A stretch of 40,358 nt of DNA from Vicinamibacterales bacterium (GTDB taxonomy: Bacteria > Acidobacteriota > Vicinamibacteria > Vicinamibacterales > JAKQTR01). Positions 15,811 through 23,655 of the stretch are shown piece by piece. The notes below the pieces were generated by a model that was not told the DNA's origin, ran no database searches, and saw nothing but the letters and a program-made list of their open reading frames with translations. The position numbers and the translations under genes are program-made. How positions within the stretch are numbered: position 1 is the stretch's first letter; each line of letters opens with the position of its first letter. The DNA is taken from NCBI GenBank assembly GCA_025456345.1, contig JALOKU010000060.1, forward strand, positions 1 to 40,358, read 5' to 3'.

Positions 15811-17036
15811 GACGCCTCCGGGTCCCGCGGGCGTGCGAAACGCTGCTCGACCTGGCGCTGCCAGTCCGCATGCCGGTGCCGCAGCTCGTCGACCGAATCG
15901 CCCCCGAACCGCTCGAGCACGGCGTCGGCCAGGACCAGGGCGACCATCGCTTCGCCGACCGCCGACGCAGCCGGCACCGCGCAGACATCGCTGCGTTCGA
16001 TGGCGGCCGCCGTCCCGGCCCCAGTCTCGAGATCGATGGATCGCAACGGCGTCATCAGCGTCGCGATCGGTTTCATCGACGCGCTGACGCGCAGTTCCTG
16101 TCCATTGGTGACGCCGCCCTCGAGGCCGCCGGCGCGATTGGTCGGCCGCACGGCGGGGAACGCCGGTTCCGGACCCATCGTGCCGCCGGCACGAGGCAGG
16201 ATTTCGTCGTGCACCTGCGACCCTCTCAGCCGCGCGGCGTCGGCGCCGATCCCGATGCTGACGGCCTTGATCGCCGGGATGGACATCAGCGCCTGGGCGA
16301 GGCGCCCGTCGAGCCGGCGATCCCACTGCGCGTAGCTGCCGAGTCCGGCCGGCACGCCGCGGGCCGCCACCTCGAACACGCCGCCGAGTGTGTCGCCGGC
16401 CTCGCGCGCGGCGTCAATGGCGGCGATCATGCGCGCGGCCGCCGCCGCGTCCACGCAGCGCGTCGGGCTGTCGTCGGGCAGCGCGAGGATGGCCTCGAAC
16501 GGCGCGCCGCAGACCTCCGCCGACGCGCCGCCGATGGCGATCACGTGGCTGGCCACGTCGATGGCCAGCTGGGCGAGCAGCTGCCGCGCGAGCGCGCCCG
16601 CCGCGACGCGCGCCGCCGTTTCCCTGGCGCTCGCGCGCTCCAGGACGTCCCGGATGTCGGCGTGCCCGTACTTGATCGCGCCGGCCAGATCCGCGTGGCC
16701 GGGACGCGGCCGCGTGACCGGCGCGCGGTGCGCGCCGCCGGCATCGGCGGGAGGGTCCACCTCCGGGTGCATCGTGAACGCCCAGTTGACCCAGTCGCGA
16801 TTCTCGATCGTCATCGCGACCGGCGCCCCGGTGGTCCGGCCGTGGCGGACGCCGGCGGCGACGACGGCGGCGTCGGCTTCGATCGCCATCCTGCGGCCGC
16901 GGCCGTAGCCCTGCTGACGCCGCCGCAGATCGCGGGTCACGGCATCGCCATCGATCAGGAGTCCGGCCGGGAGCCCATCGACAATGACGGTGAGCGTGCG
17001 CCCGTGGGACTCGCCGGCTGTGAGAAATCGCAGCAT
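15807..17036 (-). CDS. aroC: Chorismate synthase
   Basis: Forms chorismate from 5-enolpyruvylshikimate-3-phosphate with reduced FMN; last step of the common aromatic pathway. 409 residues. Family blocks seen are LRFLTAGESHGRTLTVIVDGLPAG, RRRQQGYGRGRRMAIE, RPGHADLAGAIKYG, ARETAARVAAGALA, and the C-terminal RSDVCAVPAASAVGEAMVA. First gene of the minus-strand operon aroC-def-fmt-rsmB-PASTA-rpe-thioesterase. The other aromatic genes in the window are about 11 kb away on the other strand under a separate attenuator. Confidence 0.96.
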   Translation of the reverse strand: MLRFLTAGESHGRTLTVIVDGLPAGLLIDGDAVTRDLRRRQQGYGRGRRMAIEADAAVVAAGVRHGRTTGAPVAMTIENRDWVNWAFTMHPEVDPPADAGGAHRAPVTRPRPGHADLAGAIKYGHADIRDVLERASARETAARVAAGALARQLLAQLAIDVASHVIAIGGASAEVCGAPFEAILALPDDSPTRCVDAAAAARMIAAIDAAREAGDTLGGVFEVAARGVPAGLGSYAQWDRRLDGRLAQALMSIPAIKAVSIGIGADAARLRGSQVHDEILPRAGGTMGPEPAFPAVRPTNRAGGLEGGVTNGQELRVSASMKPIATLMTPLRSIDLETGAGTAAAIERSDVCAVPAASAVGEAMVALVLADAVLERFGGDSVDELRHRHADWQRQVEQRFARPRDPEAS

Positions 17037-17047
17037 CGCGAAGCCAT

Positions 17048-17053
17048 TCTATA
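17048..17053 (-). promoter_or_regulatory. Candidate -10 box (TATAGA) for aroC operon
   Basis: TATAGA (extended TATAGAAT) ends 11 bases before ATG 17036, which implies a leader of about four bases. No good -35 hexamer is visible. Confidence 0.4.
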
Positions 17054-17088
17054 CGAAGTTTCTGCAGCAGTCCGCCGGGAGCGTCGCC

Positions 17089-17104
17089 GAAACACCAGTG
17101 TTTC
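17089..17104. promoter_or_regulatory. Perfect palindrome GAAACAC-CA-GTGTTTC, candidate operator/enhancer
   Basis: A 16-base site with two perfect 7-base arms around CA, in the 146-base gap between divergent aroC and the sigma-54 regulator gene. It lies about 25 bases upstream of the candidate -24 element. Symmetry and position suit a dimeric HTH protein, most simply the activator itself. It is AT-richer than its surroundings. I saw no second copy in the window. Confidence 0.5.
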
Positions 17105-17128
17105 CGGGGCGTTCCGCCGCGAGGCTGT

Positions 17129-17144
17129 CGGCGTCGATCTTGCA
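17129..17144 (+). promoter_or_regulatory. Candidate sigma-54 (-24/-12) promoter
   Basis: CGGC...CTTGCA: GG at 17130-17131 and GC at 17142-17143 are 12 bases apart, the invariant -24/-12 spacing, with GGC and TTGCA matching the consensus; the A-C after GGC does not. A start near 17155 would give a leader of about 28 bases that includes the GGGGGAGG ribosome site before GTG 17183. It would make the activator autoregulated. Confidence 0.45.
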
Positions 17145-17182
17145 ACGTTCCCGGCGCGCAGCTGGGCTGCGGGGGAGGCGGC

Positions 17183-19207
17183 GTGAGTACTCGACTCGAA
17201 CTCGTGCTGGATCGGTTCGTCGCAGTGGGCGGCGGCCGGGCGATCGACCTCGCCAACGGCGACCTGGTGTGGCTTCGGACGGGTGCCTCCCTTGACGAGT
17301 GCGGCCATCGCCGGCGCGCCGAGACGGCAGCGCGCGTGTCCGCGCTGCGCATCCCCGGCATGGCGCCGCTGGTGGACTACGGGCTCAGCCGCCGCAACGA
17401 GTGGCTCGAGGCATACCGGCTCGGCCCGCTCGGCGCCGATGCCGGCTCCGCCGGCGATCGCCCGTTGCCGGCCCGCACCATCGCGGCGCTGCTCGCACGC
17501 GCCGGATGTGCCGTGAGTGAGGATCCGAAGGGCTGCCGCGCAGCGCCCGAACCGCCCGGGCTGTTCATCCCGGAACCGCTCGAGCGTGTTCTCGCCAGCC
17601 AGGGAGGGCAGGCTCCTCTGCCGCCGGTCGCCTCCGCAGACCGGCCGGCTGCAGGCACGATCATCGAGCGGCGCGACGAGCTGGATCCGGTGATGGAGTG
17701 GATTGCCGGGCCGGCGGAATCAGGCGCGCGGATCGTCCGGATCGAAGCCCCATCTGGCGCCGGGCTGCGCACCTTCTTCGATGCCATCGCGCGTGAGGCA
17801 CGGCTGGCCGGGTTCGTCCCGGTGTCGAGCCTGTTGTGCAGCCACGCGCCCTCCCCGATGGCCGGCGTCGACGATGCCGCGCTGTGCGCCGCGCTTCGGG
17901 GCCGCCATGTGGTCATCCTCGATGCGCCCGGCGTGCACGGGACGCCGGCTCATCGGGCCGGTGTCGTACGATTCCTCTCGCGTCTCGACACAGAGGGGGG
18001 GCGTCCGCACGCCGTCGTGTGCCGCTGCCTCGCGCCCGCCGCCGAGGAGACGCTCGCACTCGGACCGATGCGGCCCGCACAACTGCGGCGAAGTGTCGTG
18101 TACGTCGGCATCGACACGGTCCGGGCTGAACGGGCGATTGACAAGGCGGTGCGGCAGTCGGCCGGCTGGCCCGGTGCGTTTGCCGTCCTCGTCAGGGAGC
18201 TGCTCGGCCTCCGCTCCGCGGACGCGCCCTATCGATTCTCGCCGGCGGCCGATGCCGCCGTGCGGGAGTCCGCCCCGCAGCCCTGCCTGCCCGTCGAGTC
18301 TGCGCGGCCCGGCGGCGACCAGACGTCGGCCGTGCTGGGCCGGGCCGCCGAACTCGCCGCGCGCGGCCGCCACGCGGCCGCCGAGCGCCTCCTCCGGCGG
18401 ACCGCCGGCTACCTGCAGCGGCGCCAGCGAGCAGCGGGCCAGGCTCAGGCGCTGCTCGCGCTGGGCCGCTTGCTTTGTGCGAGGGGCCGCCGTCCAGCCG
18501 CCCATGACGCGTTCGACGCCAGCCGGCGGCTCTTCGACGGCGCGGGGGATGCGCCGGGCGTGCTGCTCGCGCTGGTCCATCTAGGGGCCCTCCACATCGA
18601 GGACGGCGCGCTGCCGGCTGCCGAATCCGTCCTGCGAACCGCGGAGGTCGGGGCCACGCACGCAAGGTTGGCAGAGCTGCGCCGCGCAGCCGGACTCCTG
18701 CTGGCGCGCTGTCTCTACTGGCAGGGACGGCACGACGACGCGTGGCGGCAGATCGAGCGGCTGGAGACATGCGGCGACGGCCGCTTCCAGGAAGCAGCCG
18801 CCGTCGCGGAGCGAGGTGCACCGACGGGGAGCGGTTCGCGATGGGGGGCATCCGCACAGGCGTACCCCAGCCCGCCCGGGCTGTCGGCGGTGGCGGCAGA
18901 GATAGGCGTACGGACGGCGCTCGCCCGAGGGGACGCGGGGCTCGCGGCGCGGAGGCTGTCGGCTGCCGGCGAGGCGCAGCCGGATCAAGGGCCCGCGCAT
19001 GCGGGCACGCTGATCGCGCTGCGGCTCCTCGTGCAGGGGAGAGGTGCGCCTCGCCCACCTCGAGGCGCTCATCGACGCGGGCGCCCGCGTGCAGGCATCC
19101 ACGAGTCTGCGCCGGCTCGAGAGCCGGCCCGCGTCGACCGTCTCCGGCCTCGCGCGCCTGCGCCTGACCGCGCTGGCGGCGCGCCTGAAGGCGCTCGAGA
19201 GCGATGA
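17183..19207 (+). CDS. N-terminal sensor/TPR part of a sigma-54 regulator (frame broken near 19036)
   Basis: Starts at GTG 17183 after GGGGGAGG. Residues 1-85 faintly recall a degenerate protein-kinase N-lobe (VLDRFVAVGGGRAIDLANGDLVWL...APLVDYGL). Residues 185-245 look like a decayed P-loop ATPase: EAPSGAGLRT lacks the Walker A Lys, and HVVILDAPG resembles Walker B. Residues 330-615 are TPR-like helix pairs (AAERLLRRTAGYLQRRQRAAGQAQALLALGRLL and repeats). After residue 618 the reading turns into Pro/Arg-rich nonsense (RGAPRPPRGAHRRG) while the next frame becomes sensible, so the real product probably continues into the AAA+ gene at 19044 and is about 1,150 residues long. Confidence 0.7.
   Translation: MSTRLELVLDRFVAVGGGRAIDLANGDLVWLRTGASLDECGHRRRAETAARVSALRIPGMAPLVDYGLSRRNEWLEAYRLGPLGADAGSAGDRPLPARTIAALLARAGCAVSEDPKGCRAAPEPPGLFIPEPLERVLASQGGQAPLPPVASADRPAAGTIIERRDELDPVMEWIAGPAESGARIVRIEAPSGAGLRTFFDAIAREARLAGFVPVSSLLCSHAPSPMAGVDDAALCAALRGRHVVILDAPGVHGTPAHRAGVVRFLSRLDTEGGRPHAVVCRCLAPAAEETLALGPMRPAQLRRSVVYVGIDTVRAERAIDKAVRQSAGWPGAFAVLVRELLGLRSADAPYRFSPAADAAVRESAPQPCLPVESARPGGDQTSAVLGRAAELAARGRHAAAERLLRRTAGYLQRRQRAAGQAQALLALGRLLCARGRRPAAHDAFDASRRLFDGAGDAPGVLLALVHLGALHIEDGALPAAESVLRTAEVGATHARLAELRRAAGLLLARCLYWQGRHDDAWRQIERLETCGDGRFQEAAAVAERGAPTGSGSRWGASAQAYPSPPGLSAVAAEIGVRTALARGDAGLAARRLSAAGEAQPDQGPAHAGTLIALRLLVQGRGAPRPPRGAHRRGRPRAGIHESAPAREPARVDRLRPRAPAPDRAGGAPEGARER
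19036..19039 (+). other. Probable frameshift site (GGGG) inside the sigma-54 regulator
   Basis: Reading the GGGG run as GGG joins the two frames seamlessly: LRLLVQG then EVRLAHLEALIDAG, continuing the TPR helices. With GGGG, the upstream frame degenerates and ends at 19207. It could be a sequencing or assembly error, a real mutation, or a slippery site. Confidence 0.65.
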
Positions 19208-20633
19208 CCCGCGCCGCGCCGGCGAGGGTGACGGCACGGTCGAGACCAGGGCGGTCGTGCGGATTCTGCAGCGCTGCCACGAGGCCGAGAGCGAGGCGGA
19301 CGCCGTTGGCGGCGTCTGCCACACGGTGAGGGCCGCCCTTGGGGCCGGCGCCGTGAGTGCGTTCGCGCTGGTTGAGGGCAGCATGCACCTGGCGGCCAGC
19401 GCCGGCCAGCGGGCGTGCGCGCCCGGGCTGGCCGAGCGCTCGGCCGCCTCCCTGCTCATCGTCGGCCCGGAGGAATCCGCCCTGGGCCGGGAGCTTGCGG
19501 CGCCGGTCCGCTACGGCGGCGCGGCGGTGGGCTCGCTCGCAATCCGGTGGCCACCCGGCGCGCCCGGCGCGGCCGAGTCGCGGGCGCGCGGCATCCTGGC
19601 CGCCGCCGCCGCGGCCATCGGGCCGGCGATGGCCGCGCTGGGTTCGAGCGCGCCGGCGACGTGCGCGGCCGAATCCAGCCTTGGCGATCTCGGCGGGCCA
19701 AGCGCCGCCATGGCCGACGTCCGGCGGCAGGTTCGCCGCGCCGCCGCCGCGCCCTACCCGGTGCTCGTCCTCGGAGAGAGCGGGACCGGCAAGGAACTGA
19801 TCGCCAAGGCGATTCACGCCGGGTCCGCCAGAAGGGTGCGCCGATTCTGCGCCGTCAACTGCGCCGCGCTCAGCGACGACCTCTTCGAAACGGAGCTGTT
19901 CGGACATGCGCGCGGCTCCTTCACCGGCGCGGCATCCGACCGCCCCGGCCTGTTCGAGGAGGCGGATGGCGGCACGCTGTTTCTCGATGAGGTCGGCGAG
20001 CTCTCGCCGCGTGCGCAAGCCAAGTTGCTGCGCGCGATACAGGAAGGAGAAATCCGGCGCGTCGGCGAGAACCACCCCAGGCGGGTCGATACCCGCATCG
20101 TGGCGGCCACCAACCGGCCGCTTGGCGACGAGGTCAAGGCCGGACGGTTCCGTCACGATCTGCTCTACCGGCTCGACGTCGTGCGCATCACGGTGCCGCC
20201 GCTGCGCGAACGCCCCGAGGACGTGGGTCCGCTCGCCAGGGAGTTCTGGCGCGAGGCGATGCGCCGCACGGGAGGGCAGGCGGAACTGAGTCCCGGCACG
20301 CTGGCCGCCCTGGCACGGTACAGCTGGCCCGGCAACGTCCGGGAGCTGCAGAACACGCTGGCCGCCCTCGCCGTCGGCGCGCCGCCACGCGGCCGCGTGC
20401 CGCCGTCGCGCCTGCCGGCGGCGATTGCCGGCGCCGGCCTGCACGCCAGCGGAGAGCCGCTCACGCTGGCCGAGGCGCGCCGCCGGTTCGAAGAGCGGTT
20501 CGTCCGCGCCACGCTCGCACGCGCAGGCGGGCACCGGACCGACGCCGCCTGCGCCCTCGGTCTGTCGAGGCAGGGACTGGCGAAAGTGATTTCACGCCTG
20601 GGGATCGGCGGGGCCGACGGCGCGCCGCACTGA
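19044..20633 (+). CDS. Sigma-54-dependent transcriptional activator (GAF, AAA+, Fis-type HTH)
   Basis: From GTG 19044, 529 residues. Residues 1-60 continue the TPR region; about 70-200 look like a GAF domain; 218-440 are the AAA+ domain that remodels sigma-54 RNA polymerase: Walker A GESGTGKE (244-251), GSFTGA loop (291-296), Walker B GGTLFLDEV (309-317), the arginine-finger region FRHDLLYRL and YSWPGNVRELQN. Residues 470-520 form a Fis-type HTH (AGGHRTDAACALGLSRQGLAKVISRLGI). The GAFTGA loop carries Ser for the first Ala. No response-regulator receiver domain. GGGGAGAG precedes the GTG, so independent initiation is possible, but the N-terminal sequence suggests this is the second half of one gene. 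Confidence 0.85.
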   Translation: MRLAHLEALIDAGARVQASTSLRRLESRPASTVSGLARLRLTALAARLKALESDDPRRAGEGDGTVETRAVVRILQRCHEAESEADAVGGVCHTVRAALGAGAVSAFALVEGSMHLAASAGQRACAPGLAERSAASLLIVGPEESALGRELAAPVRYGGAAVGSLAIRWPPGAPGAAESRARGILAAAAAAIGPAMAALGSSAPATCAAESSLGDLGGPSAAMADVRRQVRRAAAAPYPVLVLGESGTGKELIAKAIHAGSARRVRRFCAVNCAALSDDLFETELFGHARGSFTGAASDRPGLFEEADGGTLFLDEVGELSPRAQAKLLRAIQEGEIRRVGENHPRRVDTRIVAATNRPLGDEVKAGRFRHDLLYRLDVVRITVPPLRERPEDVGPLAREFWREAMRRTGGQAELSPGTLAALARYSWPGNVRELQNTLAALAVGAPPRGRVPPSRLPAAIAGAGLHASGEPLTLAEARRRFEERFVRATLARAGGHRTDAACALGLSRQGLAKVISRLGIGGADGAPH

Positions 20634-20699
20634 CCCTGGAGCTCACGTCGGTCGAGGCCGTTCGCTCCGGGCTCACGCCGGCTGCCTTCGACTTCGCCC

Positions 20700-22079
20700 C
20701 TATTGCAGCTTGCGCTGGAGCGCCAGCAGAACCGGGTGGCGGGGGTCGCGGTCGAGGCCCCGGGCCACCGCGGCCTTCGCGGCGTCGATGTCGCCGGTGG
20801 CGAGCTCGGCTTCCGCGAGCCTCGCGAGCAACCCGGCCGACGCCGCCGGGCCCGCCGCCAGCTGCCATGCCCGTGCAGCGGCGGCCGGGTCGCCGAGGCG
20901 GGTGGCGAGGTCACCGATCCGCTCGTGGACGGCGGGCAGGTTCGTGTCGGACTCGGGCGCGATGGCCGCCCACCGCTCGAGGGCCGAGCGCACGAGCGCG
21001 TAGTGGCCGAGGCGGTCGGCGGCATCGGCAAGCCAGAGGAGGGTGTCCGGCACCACGGGCAGGATGCTGGCCGCCTCGCGAAGCACCAGCTCCCCGCGCG
21101 TCAGCTCGCCCGACAGCACCAGCGCGCGGCCGTACAGCGCCACCGCCTCGCCGGACGGGGAAGGACCGCGCGTGAACGGTTCGAGCGCCTCCAGCGCTTT
21201 GCGCAAGCCCACGCGATCCCGGGTACGTTCAGCGGACTCGAACCAGACCCGCCCGAGGGCCACGTAGATCACCGTGTTGTCCGGATAGCGCTCGGCCGCG
21301 CGGCCGAGGACGCCCACCGCGAGGTCCGTTCGGCCCGCCCTCGCCTGGGCAAGGCCAACGGCTGCCTGCCGCTCCGGCCGGTCGGGTTCGAGGGCCGCGA
21401 TCGCTTCGAGCTGCACGACGCCGTCCGGTGCCCGCCCGGCCTCGGCGTACAGCGCGGCGAGTTCCTCGCGCGCGGCCGACAGCGCGGGAGACACCTGCAC
21501 CGCCAGCTCGAGCGCCTGGATCGCCTCGTCGCGCTGGCCGGAGTGGCGCAGGCTCAAGCCGAGCGCGTAGCGCGCCTCCGCCATGCGCGGGTCGAGGCTG
21601 GCGGCCCGCTGAAGGGGCACGGCGGCGCCCGCCGCGTCGCCGGAGCGAAACAGCGCGAGCCCGAGCTTGTACTGGAGACGGCCATTGTCATCGTCAATCG
21701 CGGCGCCCCTGCGGTAGGCGTCGACCGCCTTGGCGAACCGGCCGAGGTCGTACTCCACGTCGCCCATCAGCTCGGCCGGTTTGACGGCGTTGCGATCGAT
21801 CCGCGATGCCGCGCGGAAATCGCGGATGGCGGACTCGGGCTCGCCACGCTTGCGGTAGGCTTCGCCCCGCCGCAGATAGGCGACCATGGAGTCGTCCTTG
21901 ATGGCGATCGCGCCGCTGAAGGCCTCGATGGCGGCAAACGTGTGGTCGGTGGCGAGCGCGCGGTTGCCGGCCGCGACGAGATTCTGGTAGCGCGCGTCCC
22001 GCTGGACCGAGAGGCCGGCGATGACGATGCCGGCCACGACGGCCGTCATCAGGAGGGCCGCGGAAAGCGTGCGAGTCAT
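20700..22079 (-). CDS. Membrane-anchored TPR protein
   Basis: 459 residues: an N-terminal hydrophobic helix (about 6-24) as anchor or uncleaved signal, then roughly ten tetratricopeptide repeats (for example AIEAFSGAIAIKDDSMVAYLRRGEAYRKRG, AVDAYRRGAAIDDDNGRLQYKLGLALFRSG, AIQALELAVQVSPALSAAREELAALYAEAG). TPR arrays are protein-binding scaffolds; nothing catalytic is visible. It probably faces the periplasm. The gene is divergent from the ECF sigma gene and convergent with the sigma-54 regulator (66-base gap). AAGGG precedes ATG 22079. Confidence 0.85.
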   Translation of the reverse strand: MTRTLSAALLMTAVVAGIVIAGLSVQRDARYQNLVAAGNRALATDHTFAAIEAFSGAIAIKDDSMVAYLRRGEAYRKRGEPESAIRDFRAASRIDRNAVKPAELMGDVEYDLGRFAKAVDAYRRGAAIDDDNGRLQYKLGLALFRSGDAAGAAVPLQRAASLDPRMAEARYALGLSLRHSGQRDEAIQALELAVQVSPALSAAREELAALYAEAGRAPDGVVQLEAIAALEPDRPERQAAVGLAQARAGRTDLAVGVLGRAAERYPDNTVIYVALGRVWFESAERTRDRVGLRKALEALEPFTRGPSPSGEAVALYGRALVLSGELTRGELVLREAASILPVVPDTLLWLADAADRLGHYALVRSALERWAAIAPESDTNLPAVHERIGDLATRLGDPAAAARAWQLAAGPAASAGLLARLAEAELATGDIDAAKAAVARGLDRDPRHPVLLALQRKLQ

Positions 22080-22190
22080 CAGGCCCTTATCGTAGCAGCA
22101 GACGGAACTTTTGCCGCATCTTCGTGTCTAACAGGATGGAAGGAGTCGTGCAGACCAGGCGCCGGGCCTGGCCGGCCGGCGTCTCCGGCG

Positions 22191-22219
22191 CTGACAGCCC
22201 GCGAGGAACTTGTTATAGT
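22191..22219 (+). promoter_or_regulatory. Sigma-70-type promoter CTGACA-17-TATAGT for the ECF sigma gene
   Basis: CTGACA (22191-22196) and TATAGT (22214-22219) are 17 bases apart, five of six matches each. Transcription would begin near 22226, which favours initiation at GTG 22254 or a nearly leaderless GTG 22236. Confidence 0.65.
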
Positions 22220-22235
22220 TCAAGGAGACAGTCTC

Positions 22236-22862
22236 GTGGCCGAGGAGCTGCTGGTGAAAGACGCGCCCGCCCTGAGTTGGCCCGACGTAGCGGACCGCGA
22301 GGCGATGCTCGTGCATCGCTGCGTGGCCGGAGACGAAGCCGCCTGCAGCCAACTGGTGGCCGACCACCAGCGGATGGTCTTCCAGCTGGCGTTCCACCTG
22401 CTCGGCGACTACGAGGAAGCGCGCGACCTCTCGCAGGACGTCTTCCTCCAGGTCTTCCGCACGCTCGATCGGTTTCGCGCCCAGTCCGCGCTCCGCACGT
22501 GGATCTACCGCATCGCGATCAACCTGGCCCGCAACAGGCAGCGGTGGTGGCGGCGCCGGTTCAAGTCGGACCAGGTGTCGCTCGACGCGCACGTCGAACA
22601 GCACGGCGACGACGTGCTGACGGATGCCGGGTCGACGCCCGAACTCGCGCTGCGCCGGAAAGAGACCGCGGATCGGGTCTGGGGCGCGCTGGAATCGCTG
22701 CCCTTCGATCAGCGCACCGCGATCGTGTTGAGAGAAATCGACGGGCTCAGCTACGAAGAGATCGCGTTCTCGCTGGGGATCGCGATCGGGACGGTGAAGT
22801 CGCGGCTGACGCGCGCGCGCGAAGCGTTGCGCGCGACGCTCCGCGAAGAGAGGGCTGTATGA
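22236..22862 (+). CDS. ECF RNA polymerase sigma factor (RpoE-like)
   Basis: 208 residues. Region 2 (DHQRMVFQLAFHLLGDYEEARDLSQDVFLQVFRTLDRF, then ALRTWIYRIAINLARNRQRWWRRR) binds core polymerase and the -10; region 4 (ESLPFDQRTAIVLREIDGLSYEEIAFSLGIAIGTVKSRLTRAREAL) is the -35-reading HTH. Start GTG 22236 has AAGGAG eight bases upstream. In-frame GTG 22254, with GAGGAG six bases upstream, is a good alternative and agrees better with the promoter position. The stop overlaps the anti-sigma ATG by four bases (ATGA), the normal arrangement of an ECF/anti-sigma pair. Confidence 0.92.
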   Translation: MAEELLVKDAPALSWPDVADREAMLVHRCVAGDEAACSQLVADHQRMVFQLAFHLLGDYEEARDLSQDVFLQVFRTLDRFRAQSALRTWIYRIAINLARNRQRWWRRRFKSDQVSLDAHVEQHGDDVLTDAGSTPELALRRKETADRVWGALESLPFDQRTAIVLREIDGLSYEEIAFSLGIAIGTVKSRLTRAREALRATLREERAV

Positions 22863-23647
22863 AGCCGCTGTCGTGCGTCGCCACCCGGCGTCGATTGTCG
22901 GCCTTTCTGGACGGCGAGTTGCCGGTGGCCGACGCGGTGGCCGTTGACGGCCATGTGCGCCGCTGCCGCGCCTGCGCGGACGAACTGACCGCGATGCGCG
23001 GCGTCGGGGAAATGCTGCGGACCAGGTCCGTGGCCGCCGCCGCGAACTGCGCGTCCGATCTGGACGACCTGGAGAAAGACATCATGAGCCGCCTGGCGGC
23101 GGAGCGCGAGGAGTCCGTCTCGGCCCAGGTGTCCCGCGCGTTCCAGGACATGCGCCTCGGCCTGGCGGCGCTCTGCTCGGCCGGCGCCACGATGGTGTCG
23201 GTGCTGCTGGTGATGGGCATCTTCTATTTCGCGCCGCTGTCGGAGCGCCCGGATTCGCTCGCGGGGATGATGGAAACGCTCGGCGCGCCCGCCATCGGGA
23301 CCGACAGCCGCATCCTGTCGCCGCGGTCGTCGGAGACCGGTGCGCTGACGGACGGCCTGGTCAGCGAGGAAGACGAGGTGTTCGCCCTCGCGGCGGTGGT
23401 CACGCGGAACGGCCGGATCGCCAGCCCGGAGGTCCTGTCGACGCAGTTGTCCGAAGCCGAGCGCGTGCGCGTCAACCGGCTGCTCGACGGGATTTCGCGA
23501 GCGCGGTTCGAGCCGGCGCGGATGGGCAGGGCCGCCGTCTCCGTCAAGACGGTGTTCGTGCTCGCCAGCACGACGGTCCGGGGCAAGATGCCCGTCACGC
23601 CGAAGCAGAGCGCGATCCCGCGCGGGCCTGAAGTCACCCGCGGCTGA
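22859..23647 (+). CDS. Zinc-finger (ZAS) transmembrane anti-sigma factor
   Basis: 262 residues. The cytoplasmic N-terminus carries the ZAS signature His32-x3-Cys36-x2-Cys39 (HVRRCRACADEL) with Cys6 as likely fourth ligand, preceded by RRLSAFLDGEL. One transmembrane helix spans about 101-125. The remaining 135 residues are periplasmic, with no family I recognise. It should sequester the sigma factor encoded just upstream and release it on an envelope signal. Translationally coupled by ATGA. Confidence 0.88.
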   Translation: MKPLSCVATRRRLSAFLDGELPVADAVAVDGHVRRCRACADELTAMRGVGEMLRTRSVAAAANCASDLDDLEKDIMSRLAAEREESVSAQVSRAFQDMRLGLAALCSAGATMVSVLLVMGIFYFAPLSERPDSLAGMMETLGAPAIGTDSRILSPRSSETGALTDGLVSEEDEVFALAAVVTRNGRIASPEVLSTQLSEAERVRVNRLLDGISRARFEPARMGRAAVSVKTVFVLASTTVRGKMPVTPKQSAIPRGPEVTRG

Positions 23648-23655
23648 CGTCCCCG

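Noticed and set aside
20703-22235. Long plus-strand open frame leading into the ECF sigma gene
   Set aside because: It is antisense to the TPR gene, Arg/Gly/His-rich with no domain; the sigma protein begins at 22236 or 22254 after ribosome sites.
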